Below are positions 1 to 10,472 of a stretch of DNA of 64,000 bases, one piece after another. This DNA comes from Mactra quadrangularis (lineage: Eukaryota; Mollusca; Bivalvia; Venerida; Mactridae). The DNA lies in assembly GCA_025267735.1 (NCBI GenBank), contig CM046309.1:29334702-29398701 (forward strand), given 5' to 3'. The position numbers and the translations under genes are program-made. Every line of letters starts with the position of its first letter. Position 1 is the stretch's first letter. Below the pieces are notes generated by a model, which saw only the letters and a list, made by a program, of their open reading frames with translations, did no database searches and was not told where the DNA came from.

Positions 1-433
1 AAGAATCAAAGGAGGTTGAAACTCGGTCAAGAGTGTAATGTGTCTAGTCACATTAAATCTGATCAAGAATCAACCACTTGAATATCGAAGCGGACATTAA
101 GATATCGAAGTCTTGAAGTAAACAACTTCAGATTTTTAGGTGAAATCATCATAATACTAGAGTTCGTCTGCGATACAATCTTTTGAAGTATCAAATTGAT
201 CAGTATCAATAAATAAAGTCCTGAAACTAATGTTATCTATTCTTTGATCTATAAGGTTTAGTTTCAGTCTACATGAATAAATAAGGAGAAAGCATTGACT
301 GCTTTCTAGGAAAGTTACTTCTGTCCTGAAAGGAGTGCATTAAATTGATTGGTATCAGTAGAAATCAATTTGAAACTGTTGTAATATATTCATATACATA
401 ACTAAAAGTTTGGATCCAGTGTGGCAAATATTG
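1..433. other. No feature recognised
   Basis: AT-rich sequence with no exon-like open frame flanked by splice sites and no repeat matching the rest of the window. Short internal echoes of a 'gatatcgaag' word occur near 80-115. Confidence 0.4.
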
Positions 434-680
434 TCCGTTTTTTTCTCAACTGTCAAAGCTTGAATAATTTCACGGTGACTGAATGCATTGTTTTTGTACT
501 GGCGGCCTAATTGTTATTAAAAATATCTTGACTAAAACATACCATACGGCATAAGCAGCTTTACTCGATCATAATACCCTCTTTCAGAAACTCATGGATG
601 TATTACGACCATAATTTTAACAAACGCATGCACCGTGTAATTTATTATGCTTTGACAGTTGAGAAAAAAACGAACTATAA
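434..680. mobile_element. MITE-like element with ~45-bp terminal inverted repeats
   Basis: The left end (TTTCTCAACTGTCAAAGC, then a CACGGTGACTGAATG block) reappears reverse-complemented at about 600-680. The interior is non-coding. Its subterminal CACGGTSACTGAATG block resembles the MITE copies at 2018-2222 and 37121-37328, so they may be one family. The transposase class is not identified. Confidence 0.6.
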
Positions 681-802
681 ATAAACAATAAACATTCATC
701 ATGCCAGGTTGTACAATAATTTAAGTTGGTCCGTAAGTTAGTCTTTACCACAACATCAAACTTCGTTCAGAATTCATGTCTCATGACATTGTGAGCAAAA
801 TT

Positions 803-1082
803 CTTAGTTTCTATTTTATTTTATTTTATTTATTGGAGTTAACGCCGTATCAACACAATTTAGGTCATTTCACGGCGTCCAGCTCACCTAACCTAGCTTT
901 CCTGGACCATTGTCTATAACCAGTACTTACCTACCCTTCCACAAGGCCGGAAATTTCTCCATATTATCTAATTAATGGAGGAAAATCGACATTATTATCA
1001 AATTTTCATGGAAGGGTATAACTTCCCCGGGTGGGATTCGAACCCGCACCCCCTCGGGCACGAGTATCCAAATCCCGGCGCG
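803..1082 (-). mobile_element. tRNA-derived SINE, family 1
   Basis: Read on the minus strand this has a B-box-like GGGTTCGAATCCCACCCGGG followed by a tail shared with the plus-strand copies at about 4845-5125 and 21965-22235 and a partial minus copy at 50410-50570. It is not a tRNA gene, because no cloverleaf closes and the body continues for ~230 bp of SINE tail. Confidence 0.7.
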
Positions 1083-2017
1083 CTATTCTTAGTTTCCTTT
1101 AGATATGAGCAGGAAAATGTTTTATAACAAGTTGCATTTTAATACTGAAAAACCTTAACAGTTATCGTGACAATTCAACACAATGCTATTTTGAGTTACC
1201 TTAAGATTATACTTAACAGTTTTTTTTGCCGTGACAATCCCATTGCTGCATTTCCCAGCAATTGTTTACTTGTAAGGATACCATGCCCAGGAAAGTGTGG
1301 GCTTGCAAGAAGATCATGGACTGAATGTGCAAAGGCTGAGTTAAAAACATACTAACCCATGCATGGACACTGATCCTCTAAACAGGGTTTCATGGAAATT
1401 AAATGTGAGACAATTTAGACACCTGCTGTTACGCAGTTTGTAGGATGCCATAACAGTTGAAAAATCAAAACCCTGGATTTGATTTATTGTCCAATTTGAT
1501 TTGGTACTTTGCCTTATTCATAATAATTTATATTCAATGAAGACTTCATTTGGTTACTTCATTATGAAGTAACCAAATAGGTCATTGTAACAGTCCGTGA
1601 AAAAAAATGTCCAGTTGTGGGTCGAGAGGTCCATTCACACTTTGGGCACTGCTAATTTCCTTGAGCAAGTAATTAACCTACAGTTGTTCCACTACACCCA
1701 AATGCAGTGGGTACTTCGAGGGATTGTCTGTCTGAAGGCGATTTCACTGATCAGGGGTTATTGTACAAGATGGTAAAGTTGGCTGAACATATATATGGAA
1801 GCAGAATTCAAATAGCACTTTAACTTACCAGTGTTTCTGAGGAGTAATCCTATCAAGCGTTTCCAGTGGACGAATCATCCTTTCTCTTGTCTCATTTACA
1901 CTCAGGAAAACAAGGTTTGTACATGTATAAGGCAATTTTTCTACAGGGTCAGTTAATGTTTAAAAAAGGAAGCAACAAAGCTCTGCCATGCCAACAACAA
2001 TTATGTAGTCTCGTATT
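1083..2017. other. Intergenic; one SINE fragment
   Basis: No supported gene. Positions 1619-1700 carry a plus-strand fragment (CACTGCTAATTTCCTTGAGCA) of the SINE family seen in full near 9470-9770. The short open frames at 1167-1355 and 1866-2090 lack splice or family support. Confidence 0.4.
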
Positions 2018-2222
2018 ATTAACTTGTCATAACTTGAATAATTACATGGTCTCTGAATGTGTTATTATTCAACTTTTTTTAAACTATTGAATCACCGACC
2101 CATATTAATTACTGATGAAATATGCAGCAATTTTAAATATCGGGGAAGTAACAAGCTCGAAAGGAGTAAAACATAATAGATGCAGCGACCGTGTAATTAT
2201 TTAGGTTGTGACAGGTTAATAG
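2018..2222. mobile_element. MITE with TIR of type TTAACCTGTCACAACTT
   Basis: The ends are inverted copies: a TTAACTTGTCATAACTT start near 2020 and AGGTTGTGACAGGTTAA at 2203-2219. A second full copy is at 37121-37328 and a left-truncated one at about 16176-16275. The duplication junction falls inside this element: homology between units A and B begins at about 2116/16181 within the MITE interior. Confidence 0.7.
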
Positions 2223-2719
2223 AACATAATAACTGATAAAGAAAAATACTCCATTATTTAATCCTAATGGACAACCAGCTACTTGAGAAAAAATCTTCAG
2301 AATTCTTTGGTACTGAGATAAGTATTGTAAAAAAAGCTGCTAAAATCATGAAGTTTCGGTATTTAAGGATTCTTTTCACCACATAGCAAAAATTTATCAC
2401 AAAGAAAATAACTCACACCTGCTATCAAGGACCCTTAATTGGTGTTATCTCCTTTGTTAAAGAGTTCTAACACAGCTGTCTAGCAAAGATTTTCAATTTG
2501 CACAGCCGAAGGTCAGCTAAATTTGGAATACTCGAGTCTGTCTGCTTTATGACGTCTTTCCGTTTTTAGCAAATCTTAACTTCAGCTCGATATTTGTCAG
2601 AGCTTGAAAGACTCACGTGACATTCGCTAAGCAATCATGGCGATCAGTGGAAAGCAAATTGCTGCAACTACATGTAAATAAACGAAAATGGTTGAAAATG
2701 CCTCCTAAACTATTTTTTT

Positions 2720-3085
2720 ATTAGAATAGGAAGTATCTATAAGGTTAATCGTAATGCAACTATTGCATGTTATTAGAATAGGAAGTATCCACAAGGTTAA
2801 TAGTAATGCAACTATTGCATGTTATTGGAATATGAAGTATCCACAAGGTTAATAGTAATGCAACTATTGCATGTTATTGGAATAGGAAGTATCCACAAGG
2901 TTAATCGTAATGCAACTATTGCATATAATTGGAATAGGAAGTATCCACAAGGTTAATAGTAATGCAACTATTGCATGTTATTAGAATAGGAAGTACCCAC
3001 AAGGTTAATAGTAATGCAACTATTGCATGTTATTGGAATAGGAAGTACCCTCAAGGTTAATAGTAATGCAACTCTTGCATGTGGC
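2720..3085. repeat. 52-bp minisatellite, about 7 copies
   Basis: The period was counted as 52 bp from successive GGTTAATMG starts at 2743 and 2795. Every copy holds the inverted repeat ATGCAA-CTA-TTGCAT and a GGAAGTAYCCACAAGG block. The last copy runs into sequence also found at 19750-19870 in unit B. Confidence 0.9.
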
Positions 3086-3224
3086 TCTCGCTAAAAATTG
3101 AAAATATATAGTCGTAGTCAAGCAAAAACTACAACGCATAATGTATGGCAGCAGCCATCTTGGATTTCTCCTCTGTGTGTTCGACGGGTTGTCCACGTGT
3201 TGAGTTGTCCCGGACCCAAATAAA

Positions 3225-3640
3225 TCGACAAACAATGGGAAATCTACTTGTTTGGCGTAAACTGTACCGCGACCGGACTAGTTCTAAAGCTATGCCTCCG
3301 TCACCAACGTCTATCTCTCCGCTCGTATCATGGCGGCCATTGTGTTGGGAGAATGTAGTGTTCAGTGATGAGTCGTGTTTCGACTTAAGTTACGCCCTTA
3401 GACTTATCAGTGTCTCAAAACGAGTTTAAGTCACACTCGTTGTTTGCCAGGTTATCTCATGGACACATCACATCGACCAGCTATTATGTCCTGTGAATGT
3501 CTCTATAATCTGACAACGTTAAGACTTTGTCTCTCATCATAAAAAATGACATACCTCACGTTGCACCAAGGACTTCTTACAGGCTTACGACATAAATGTT
3601 TTCTCTTGTAATTCTGAATCACGAAAATTATGTACCTAGT
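3225..3640 (+). pseudogene. Tc1/mariner transposase remnant (unit A)
   Basis: A degraded transposase. The plus frame at 3145-3429 contains VVFSDESCFDL, matching the FSDES block that carries the second catalytic Asp of Tc1/mariner DDE/D transposases. A degraded match to the downstream 'ARVTKDFLQA' block follows near 3565-3600 in another frame. Stops and frameshifts break the frame and no complete catalytic domain remains. The orthologous remnant in unit B (21195-21580) is better preserved, so the transposon was already present before the duplication. No terminal inverted repeats were identified. Confidence 0.65.
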
Positions 3641-3822
3641 TAAATCAGGTGTTTCTTTTTAGCATCAGTTTAGATATTTGTGTGGCACTAGTTTCTCGAG
3701 TAGGCCTAAATCACTGGAAAAACGACATGTTGTATCCAACAGTTAACAATGTTGTGCAAGTTTCATCTAACACTTTTTTAAACAATTTAATTGGCTGAGA
3801 GAGTAGCACAGTTGTATAATTT

Positions 3823-4645
3823 AAAGGCACAACTTAAAAATCTTGGACATCAAAAGAAAATTGTTGTATAGTGGTTACATCATAATAGAGGTGAAAATTT
3901 CAAGTATTACATGTTTCGTGACTTTTTCGTGTTTGCTAGCAAGTGAAATAAATTGAGGTCCATGCATAGTTATTGATTATGTTACTAGTACTGTATTTAT
4001 GAATATCTATGACAAAATTGAGTAAATAAATTGTTTTTGCGGCGTCTGGTTCCAAACTGTTTGTCATTCAGACAATATTTCCACCATTTTTTAAAACAAT
4101 GGATAAAAGATTAGTTCAGCAGACAACATTTAATTGAGCAGACGACGTAGCTGCTCAACGATTTGACATATGTTATACATAGGGAAATGTTTTTCTTTTC
4201 ACAAATCAATCTACATTTGTCAATTTGAATTTCAACAAAAAATCATTACAAAAGTATTGTCACCAAGTGTACTTAATCCTTTTATCGTCCATATATGGGT
4301 CACAAATGACTTTTCAAAGAGAATGAGAGCTTGTTACTGTCACTCGGGTGTCGATATCCGATATCTTACCGTTTGCGTCGGCAGACTTTCATCACTTTAG
4401 TTGTATCAAGATTTTAACTTAAACTCAAACAACAACAAAATGTAGTCAATTAGGGACATGTAAGTTTTGCTATTCAATACAAAGATCCATATCTAAATTT
4501 AAACTAGGTTCATGCACTCATTGCAGGGCCTCAATTATTATATCCATTCTACGTAACAAACTGAAATTCTACTGTTATATCTAGCCTTGAAAAAGCATGC
4601 AATACATGTTTAAAAATTTATGATAAGTTGTGTCTTTAAATATTA
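3823..4645. other. ~820 bp present only in unit A
   Basis: Between 'GTATAATTTA' near 3815 and 'ACCCCACTTTTATAAG' near 4652 unit A has ~0.8 kb that unit B lacks (its two flanks meet near 21750). It could be an insertion in A or a deletion in B. No convincing TIR, target duplication or coding frame was seen; the 76-codon frame at 4170-4400 has no recognised family. Confidence 0.5.
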
Positions 4646-4844
4646 AAGAAATACCCCACTTTTATAAGAAACTGATATTTTAACGAACCTGACCCCAGCA
4701 AGGGAACCCGCTACAGAGAGTTATTATAACCCCAAGGCAGTTATATTCTATTGTCTTTTTGACATTTTTACTTGTTTTTATATTGATGATAAAGCTTTTG
4801 TCTTCGTTTAGTGACTATAAGCAAAAGAGTGTAATTACCTCAAA

Positions 4845-5125
4845 CGTTGCCCCAAACTGGTCTTCCCAGCTATATGAAATATATTTTTCGAATCCAGGGT
4901 CCCTAAGGGGGTACAGGTTCAAATCTCACCCGGGGAGGTTATACAATTCCATAAAAATTAACAAAAATGTCAATTTTTCTCCTTTAATAAGGTATATGGA
5001 GTAGTTTCCGGTCTTGTGGAAGAGTATGTTAGTGCTGGTTATAGACAAGTTTCCAGGAATGCTAGGTTAGGTGCGCTGAACGACGTAAAATAATCTAAGA
5101 TATTAAGTTTACTCGGCGTTAAATT
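4845..5125 (+). mobile_element. tRNA-derived SINE, family 1
   Basis: B-box-like GGTTCAAATCTCACCCGGGG at about 4916-4936, then the shared tail ('TTAATAAGGTATATGGAG', 'GCTAGGTTAGGTGCGCTGAA'). It is the opposite orientation of the 803-1082 copy and allelic to 21965-22235 in unit B, so it predates the duplication. Confidence 0.7.
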
Positions 5126-5377
5126 CAGTATAAAAATGAAATGTATTTTATTTTGAAATATTTAAGTCATTTTCAAAGTCAGCATTATTTAAGTTCAAAG
5201 TTTAGATCTAAGTATACTTCCGATTATATATTAAGAATTCTACTTTGGTATAAACAAATTATTTATGATTATTAATATTATCGATTATTATCGATTACGT
5301 TCCAATCAAAATACTGAAAACGTGAACCGGATTTCGCAATCTTACAACGAAGTTCCGCCTACTTAGCTCAAAAGTAA

Positions 5378-5490
5378 GCTATTTATGTCGTCCTGTCCCC
5401 ACACTTGTCGTCTTCTTTGGTCGGCGCTTAGAGCGTACTGGAAAACAAGGCATTGATTTCTGTGTTAAGTTCGTGAACTTCAGAATATCA
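5378..5490 (+). promoter_or_regulatory. Putative TATA-type promoter and non-coding exon 1 of deaminase-like gene A
   Basis: A TATA-like CTATTTATG (about 5379-5387) precedes a conserved block ending at a strong splice donor, ATCA|GTAAGTATT (exon end 5490). The same arrangement, with CTATTTAAG, is conserved in unit B at 22472-22583. The matching acceptor is TTTTTTCAG at 6615-6623, placing exon 2 from 6624 with the start codon 70 bases later. The start site is inferred at about 5405-5415. No transcript evidence is available. Confidence 0.5.
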
Positions 5491-6693
5491 GTAAGTATTT
5501 TTTTAGTATTTCAAGATTCTTTTGTCAATGTTACTTTTTCTCTTTATTATACAGGCATTTCTTGACTGCCATTCTTTATTCCGTTCTATCATTAAAAAAA
5601 AAGCGTATTACGCATGTAACGCAACAAATAATAAAACTTAAGTTCAACAATAAATACCACCTTGTGCGATTTTTGGTAGTTATTGGACAATTTTTAAGTT
5701 CCAAACGCTTAATTTTCGAAAAATCATTGAATTAAGACCGTTCCTTTGATTTTGAAACTTTACCTTAACCTGGTTCAAACCCATTGTATTGCCACTGTCT
5801 GCTCCAAGGTGGAAACCACATTATAGGTTTTTTCGATACTTGAATGCAGTGTCATTGTTATAACAAAAATAGAAACCAGAAATTGTTTCCTACTAAATGT
5901 TTTAACTGTTCCTGTTTCTGACGTGTTCCAACATTACCTTTACTCTATCATCGCCGACATCTATCGGTCATTCTGTCCAGAGTAATCGTTTAAAAAAATA
6001 ATAATAATTTTGTTGAGCTCCATCATTTGTTTTCATTGTGTAAAGCAGACAATTTTCTTGTCTGGATTACCTGCCCCTTACCACTATCGTTATCGGGTCA
6101 GGCAAACCGTAATCATGACGGCCTCCTCAGTTATTATTCAGGTATTACGTTTTCTTAAATTTGCATTATCATTTGCTGACGAAAGTTACTTTAGTAGGAG
6201 TTCGTCACTACTTAGGTCATTCGATTTCGATCTTTCTGATTACACGTATTTTTAGCGAACGATGAACAAAAACATCTCCAAGTTATCATAATTCGGACGT
6301 GGATTAGTCTCGTTAGAATTTCGAATACTTTATTTAGCATAAATGTAACCGAACAACTAAAAAAAGGTATCCATTGCAATACTTGTACAACAATCCTTTG
6401 ATTTAAACCTGTGTGGTTAGAAATGTTCATTTGAAAACATAATTATCTAATAACTAATTCATTACATAGGGCGCGGCCATTATCACGCTTTGCTCATGTA
6501 CTTTTACCTGCCAAAGTACGACTGGGAACCAGACAAACAATCTTCCTCATAATGAGACAAAATACTGACAAGTGATACATTGTACGGAGATACAACTTAT
6601 AAAATTTATTTTACTTTTTTCAGGCACACGTTATTGGTTGAAGCTGCATCCGACTCGGACTCAGTAGTAGAGACACGAGTGTTTGAACGGATA

Positions 6694-8361
6694 ATGGCTT
6701 ACGTCCGTTTGTTGTTAGGCGTTCTTTTTATCGCCTGCTTCAGTCAAGTGTATGGCGAGACGAAAGTATTTACACAAGACGAGTCTTTACATTTCAAGAG
6801 TTTACTCGACGCTTTTGATGAAGACGACAACCGTCAAGAGAAGCCACATGGTTCCTACTTGAACAACGAAGATGTCAAGCAGGATATGTTTCTCAGCCCG
6901 GACCGTAGAATAATTGCCCTGCCATGGTGGTCCAATTTTGTTTTAAATCTTATTTATTCCTTTAATCAACAGCAAACAAACTCCCAATTTGGCGTCCTGT
7001 ATTTTGATTACATTGATGAAGAACTAGCTGAGAACCCCGACTTAAACCCAGATTTCTTCCCTAACATCAACGGCGAACCAATGCTGGATAACTCAAATGC
7101 TCTGACACCATCAACGTTGAGTAGTTATGGCAATTATATCGCAGCAAGACCAGAAAGGTCCCTAACTGAAATAATTCATTCTGAAGAGAAGCTTTTACGA
7201 CAAATGGGTAAACTCTGGAATGCTTACCTAAATAGTTATAATCGTTCTCCAAACGTTATAATCCTTTATTCTTGGTTCATACCCTGTAACGATTGCACTT
7301 CTATGATTCTCAATTATTTCAATCAGCAACCTTATGCTGATGTTCCTGTTCGAGTTGTAGCCTATACGCGGGACTACAGTCCCCATCTACCGTCTTTGAA
7401 TCCAACAAATAACAACAACAACATACAACGATTAAGATCAGCTGACATAACAACATGGCAGGAATTTTGTCGAAGACCCGAAGAGGACATCGCTTCAGAA
7501 CAAGTATCCAGTTCAACCACCGAAACTTGCGATTTGGATGAAACATTCCAAGGCTGCATGATTACCTGTCTCGAAGAAGATTTCTGCTGCTCATGTAAGA
7601 GTGATAAAAAGAAGACCATGGTAACGGCAGTGGTTAATGATTTGACCAAGACCTGTGCCGCTTCGGATATGATCAAATGCGCTAGTACTTGGTTTAACAA
7701 GGAATTTAGTCGTCCTCGAAGTGGTGCCAGTAGTTGTTTTGGAGTCGATACAGCCCGTAGCAAGGTTCAGTCTTGCAGCAAAAAATGTCTTGGTCGCCCA
7801 CTGTCAGAACCTTTGAATCCCGAATTTCCATCATCTTATCCGAAACTTTTGACAAAATTGTCTGATATTGAACGTCAACCAAACGTTGATCTCTCCAGCT
7901 ACTGTGAAGATGTCAGAACAGAGGGTTTCCTATGTAATGTCTATAGTTCTGATAGCTTTACTGCCGGCAATACTATGTGTAGAAAAGGATGGACATGTGG
8001 TTTCCATAATTATACATCATATAGTTGGTGCTACGTTGACTACAGCAACAAGTGGGACTACTGCTGTACTGGTACCTGTGACTACCACCATCGACACTAT
8101 TTGTGGTGCAAGAGTGGAGCCAAATGGCAATACTGCGGAGATGCTGGTCATGTAACAGCCAAAGGTAGAACCTGTTTGCCACAGTACCCATGTGGTATGC
8201 ATCAAGAAACTGGCAAAGCAAGCAAATATTGGTGTTACGTTGACACCAACAAGAATTGGGACTGGTGCTGTCAGCCTGGAGACCATTGTTCTTACAAGGG
8301 AAAGAACTACAGATGGTGTTGGACCGGCTATAAGGAAAAAACATCTTCTATCAAATGTTAG
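6694..8361 (+). CDS. Secreted deaminase-fold protein with C-terminal Cys/Trp repeats (copy A)
   Basis: A 555-residue single-exon coding region. The frame opens at 6580, but a splice acceptor at 6621-6623 lies inside that extension and the methionine at 6694 begins a clean signal peptide (residues 1-21, core LLLGVLFIACFS, likely cleavage after VYG), so 6694 is chosen. Residues ~75-230 look like a zinc-dependent deaminase: helix and strand ending GVLYFDYI (100-107), zinc/proton motif H162-S-E164 in EIIHSEEKLLRQ, strand NVIILYSW (187-194), P197-C-N-D-C201, then strand VRVVAYTRDY (219-228). The SW..PCxxC context and the strand after it resemble AID/APOBEC. Residues 279-365 are a Cys-rich segment. 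Residues 429-545 hold two repeats of form CGxH...WCYVD....WDxCC...YxWC. It resembles no family I can name at full length. A secreted deaminase, perhaps immune, is inferred; catalysis is untested. The coding part lacks introns, so a retrogene origin is possible. Confidence 0.85.
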   Translation: MAYVRLLLGVLFIACFSQVYGETKVFTQDESLHFKSLLDAFDEDDNRQEKPHGSYLNNEDVKQDMFLSPDRRIIALPWWSNFVLNLIYSFNQQQTNSQFGVLYFDYIDEELAENPDLNPDFFPNINGEPMLDNSNALTPSTLSSYGNYIAARPERSLTEIIHSEEKLLRQMGKLWNAYLNSYNRSPNVIILYSWFIPCNDCTSMILNYFNQQPYADVPVRVVAYTRDYSPHLPSLNPTNNNNNIQRLRSADITTWQEFCRRPEEDIASEQVSSSTTETCDLDETFQGCMITCLEEDFCCSCKSDKKKTMVTAVVNDLTKTCAASDMIKCASTWFNKEFSRPRSGASSCFGVDTARSKVQSCSKKCLGRPLSEPLNPEFPSSYPKLLTKLSDIERQPNVDLSSYCEDVRTEGFLCNVYSSDSFTAGNTMCRKGWTCGFHNYTSYSWCYVDYSNKWDYCCTGTCDYHHRHYLWCKSGAKWQYCGDAGHVTAKGRTCLPQYPCGMHQETGKASKYWCYVDTNKNWDWCCQPGDHCSYKGKNYRWCWTGYKEKTSSIKC

Positions 8362-9469
8362 AGCTTCTCTTTTTTCATGTTATCCAGGGTAGTTTGGACA
8401 TTAAGTCGGTAAAACTCTCAACAAATCATCAAAAACTGGACTATATAAAATCATTATAATTTTATTGGAACCTTTTTTGCATAAAATCACATCAGCTTAA
8501 AGACCATTTATAAAGTGCAGAAATTCGTCGTCTCATTGATACAAATAATGTATCAGTATAAAACATTTAATATTTATGAAATTTGAGAACAGATCCGTTT
8601 CACCATTTTTGTCTGAGTTTATCTTCCGTTGATATTGTTTTACCAAACCCTTTATACATGCATTAGTATGTTCTTTACTTTTAAGCGTCCGTCAAAATTG
8701 TAGTGAATTGTAATCAGACATTGTCGGGAGCATATATTTGACAATTTAAGGCACACTAGCTTGAAATTTCGTAATCATGTGGATTGCCCAAAATGCATAG
8801 CTCAAGAATTGTAAATCAAGCTCGTGTTTTGTTCAATGTTTTATTCGTAATTGCTTCACGTATAATTATTACATGTAGCGATGCTCTTTTTATTATATCT
8901 AGATATCTCTTTCTATATTTGTATAATGCTTCACTTTTCTTTCAAATACAAATTGTCTTCGAAAAACACATATATTTTTCAAGTTTGTTTATTTCTAAGC
9001 TATAGTTTAGTTCATATTACAGTAATTTATGCTATATAAATCTAATGCAAACGTGCCATCTAATATTATATTTACACTTGTACACTAAAAACTTCATTTT
9101 TGCAATTCAATTTGCAAATCAGCTGTATGAATACATTATGTGGGATGAGTTGCCTAAGCATGTCGCTAAGTATGCTTTTTGCCCTGGTACCCTCAATTTG
9201 ATATCACACACTTATTCCAATTTGTTGTAAGAAGGGTACAGAGCAATACGTAGCGATATGGTCGGGCAACTTGCCCATGATATACATAAAAGATTGTGTC
9301 ATTTGGACGGGGAATAATAATACTAAATATACTTGTACATATGCAGCCTACAAAATAGTGGATGTCATCACAGATGGGTTATAACTGAAAGACATAGTAT
9401 TATTACATTTGTGTATCACAGAATGAATTAAAAAATGCAATGGCATTTTATAGTTTAACTTTCATGCTT
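8362..9469 (+). other. 3' flank of copy A
   Basis: Collinear with 26138-27244 in unit B, so it is shared duplicated sequence and probably includes the 3' UTR. Unit B has AATAAA at 26284-26289 where unit A reads TTATAAAG (8509 region), so the two copies may use different polyadenylation sites. No gene seen. Confidence 0.45.
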
Positions 9470-9770
9470 TCGCACGTTCACCGACTTAACAGCTATTACC
9501 CCTGGTCATCAGGCTACTGGTATATACTAATCAATCTCTCTAGGGAGTCTTTTTACTCCGCTTATTAGTGCAGCCCACAAATTGGTGCAGCAGAATTAAA
9601 CCACCATCGCAGATACCCATTTACACCTGAAGAAATCGCGGGTAAATTTCTTGCTCAAGGAAATTAGCAGTGCCCCTAGTGGGAATCGAACCTAGGACCT
9701 ATCGATCCCTAAGTGTGAGTCCTATTACAGGACTACTGCTCCTACATCTAACTCATGCTCTTCCTTATGA
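9470..9770 (-). mobile_element. tRNA-derived SINE, family 3
   Basis: On the minus strand a B-box-like GGTTCGATTCCCACTAGGGG (about 9680-9699) heads the element; the tail includes the 'CTAGGGAGTCTTTTTACTCC' block. Related copies are at 27245-27529, 15905-16150 and 34400-34650. Confidence 0.65.
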
Positions 9771-9856
9771 AGTTACTAAAACAATTGTAAGTATTCCTAT
9801 GGGTTTATCAAAGTTTTAATATAACAAAGGTCTGAAGTATTAGAATAATTTGCACT

Positions 9857-10044
9857 ATATCCGGAATTCAAATATTTGAATTTTCCCCTCCGGTACAAAC
9901 CGTTACATCACCGGTACAATTAAAACATGTGTGCGAAGAACAATATGATTTAGTCCATAGTTCGTGCTATTAAAAAATAATGTGTTACAAACTTTGTTTG
10001 TACCGCCTGGCTACGTACAGAAAACCCCATAAATTTGAATTCCA
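9857..10044. mobile_element. MITE with TIR CCGGAATTCAAATATTTG (copy 1)
   Basis: It starts ATCCGGAATTCAAATATTTG and ends with the inverse AAATTTGAATTCC. About 190 bp with a non-coding interior holding a repeated GTACAAAC word. Four more copies are at 15453-15640, 28031-28223, 37630-37815 and 63291-63481. Confidence 0.75.
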
Positions 10045-10302
10045 GATGAGGTCTTATAGACGTGTCATAACAATATTGCTTACTGCAGCGGCGTTAACTC
10101 TTACACTTTAAAATATTGCATCAAAGTTTACTTGCATTCACAGATTACATCTGATATACATATATACTACAACACAACGGTTCTTTGACTCTGAAACATT
10201 TGGCTTCAAGTCTACAAGCAGAGCATGAAAAAGAAACATTTATGAGGTAGTTTTATTTGTCCTGCAGAGGATTTCCATTTATGTCTACTCATCAATTTTA
10301 CC

Positions 10303-10472
10303 ATAAGCATTCAGTTTTAAATAGTATTTAGAACCTAAGGTGTCAGTCAAAATTTTAATTGTATATATTGTATATATATTGCATTTATATATAGAATATA
10401 ATATGTATTATATAAAGAAAAATTGTGACTGACACCTTAGGTTCTAAATACTGTTTAAAACTGAATGCTTAT
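10303..10472. mobile_element. Hairpin element with ~50-bp inverted arms (unit A)
   Basis: The left arm (ATAAGCATTCAGTTTTAAA ... CCTAAGGTGTCAGTCA) is repeated inverted at 10423-10472, around an AT-rich 60-bp core. Foldback or MITE type. The unit B copy (28475-28882) has the same arms but ~240 bp of extra sequence in its core. Confidence 0.75.

Noticed and set aside
6580..6693. Upstream in-frame start of the deaminase-like frame (38 extra codons)
   Set aside because: A polypyrimidine-CAG acceptor (6615-6623) lies within it, the same in unit B, and the methionine at 6694 starts a perfect signal peptide.
7374..7763. 129-codon minus-strand frame and other frames over the deaminase-like genes
   Set aside because: Shadows of the real coding frame; they recur in unit B only because the DNA does.
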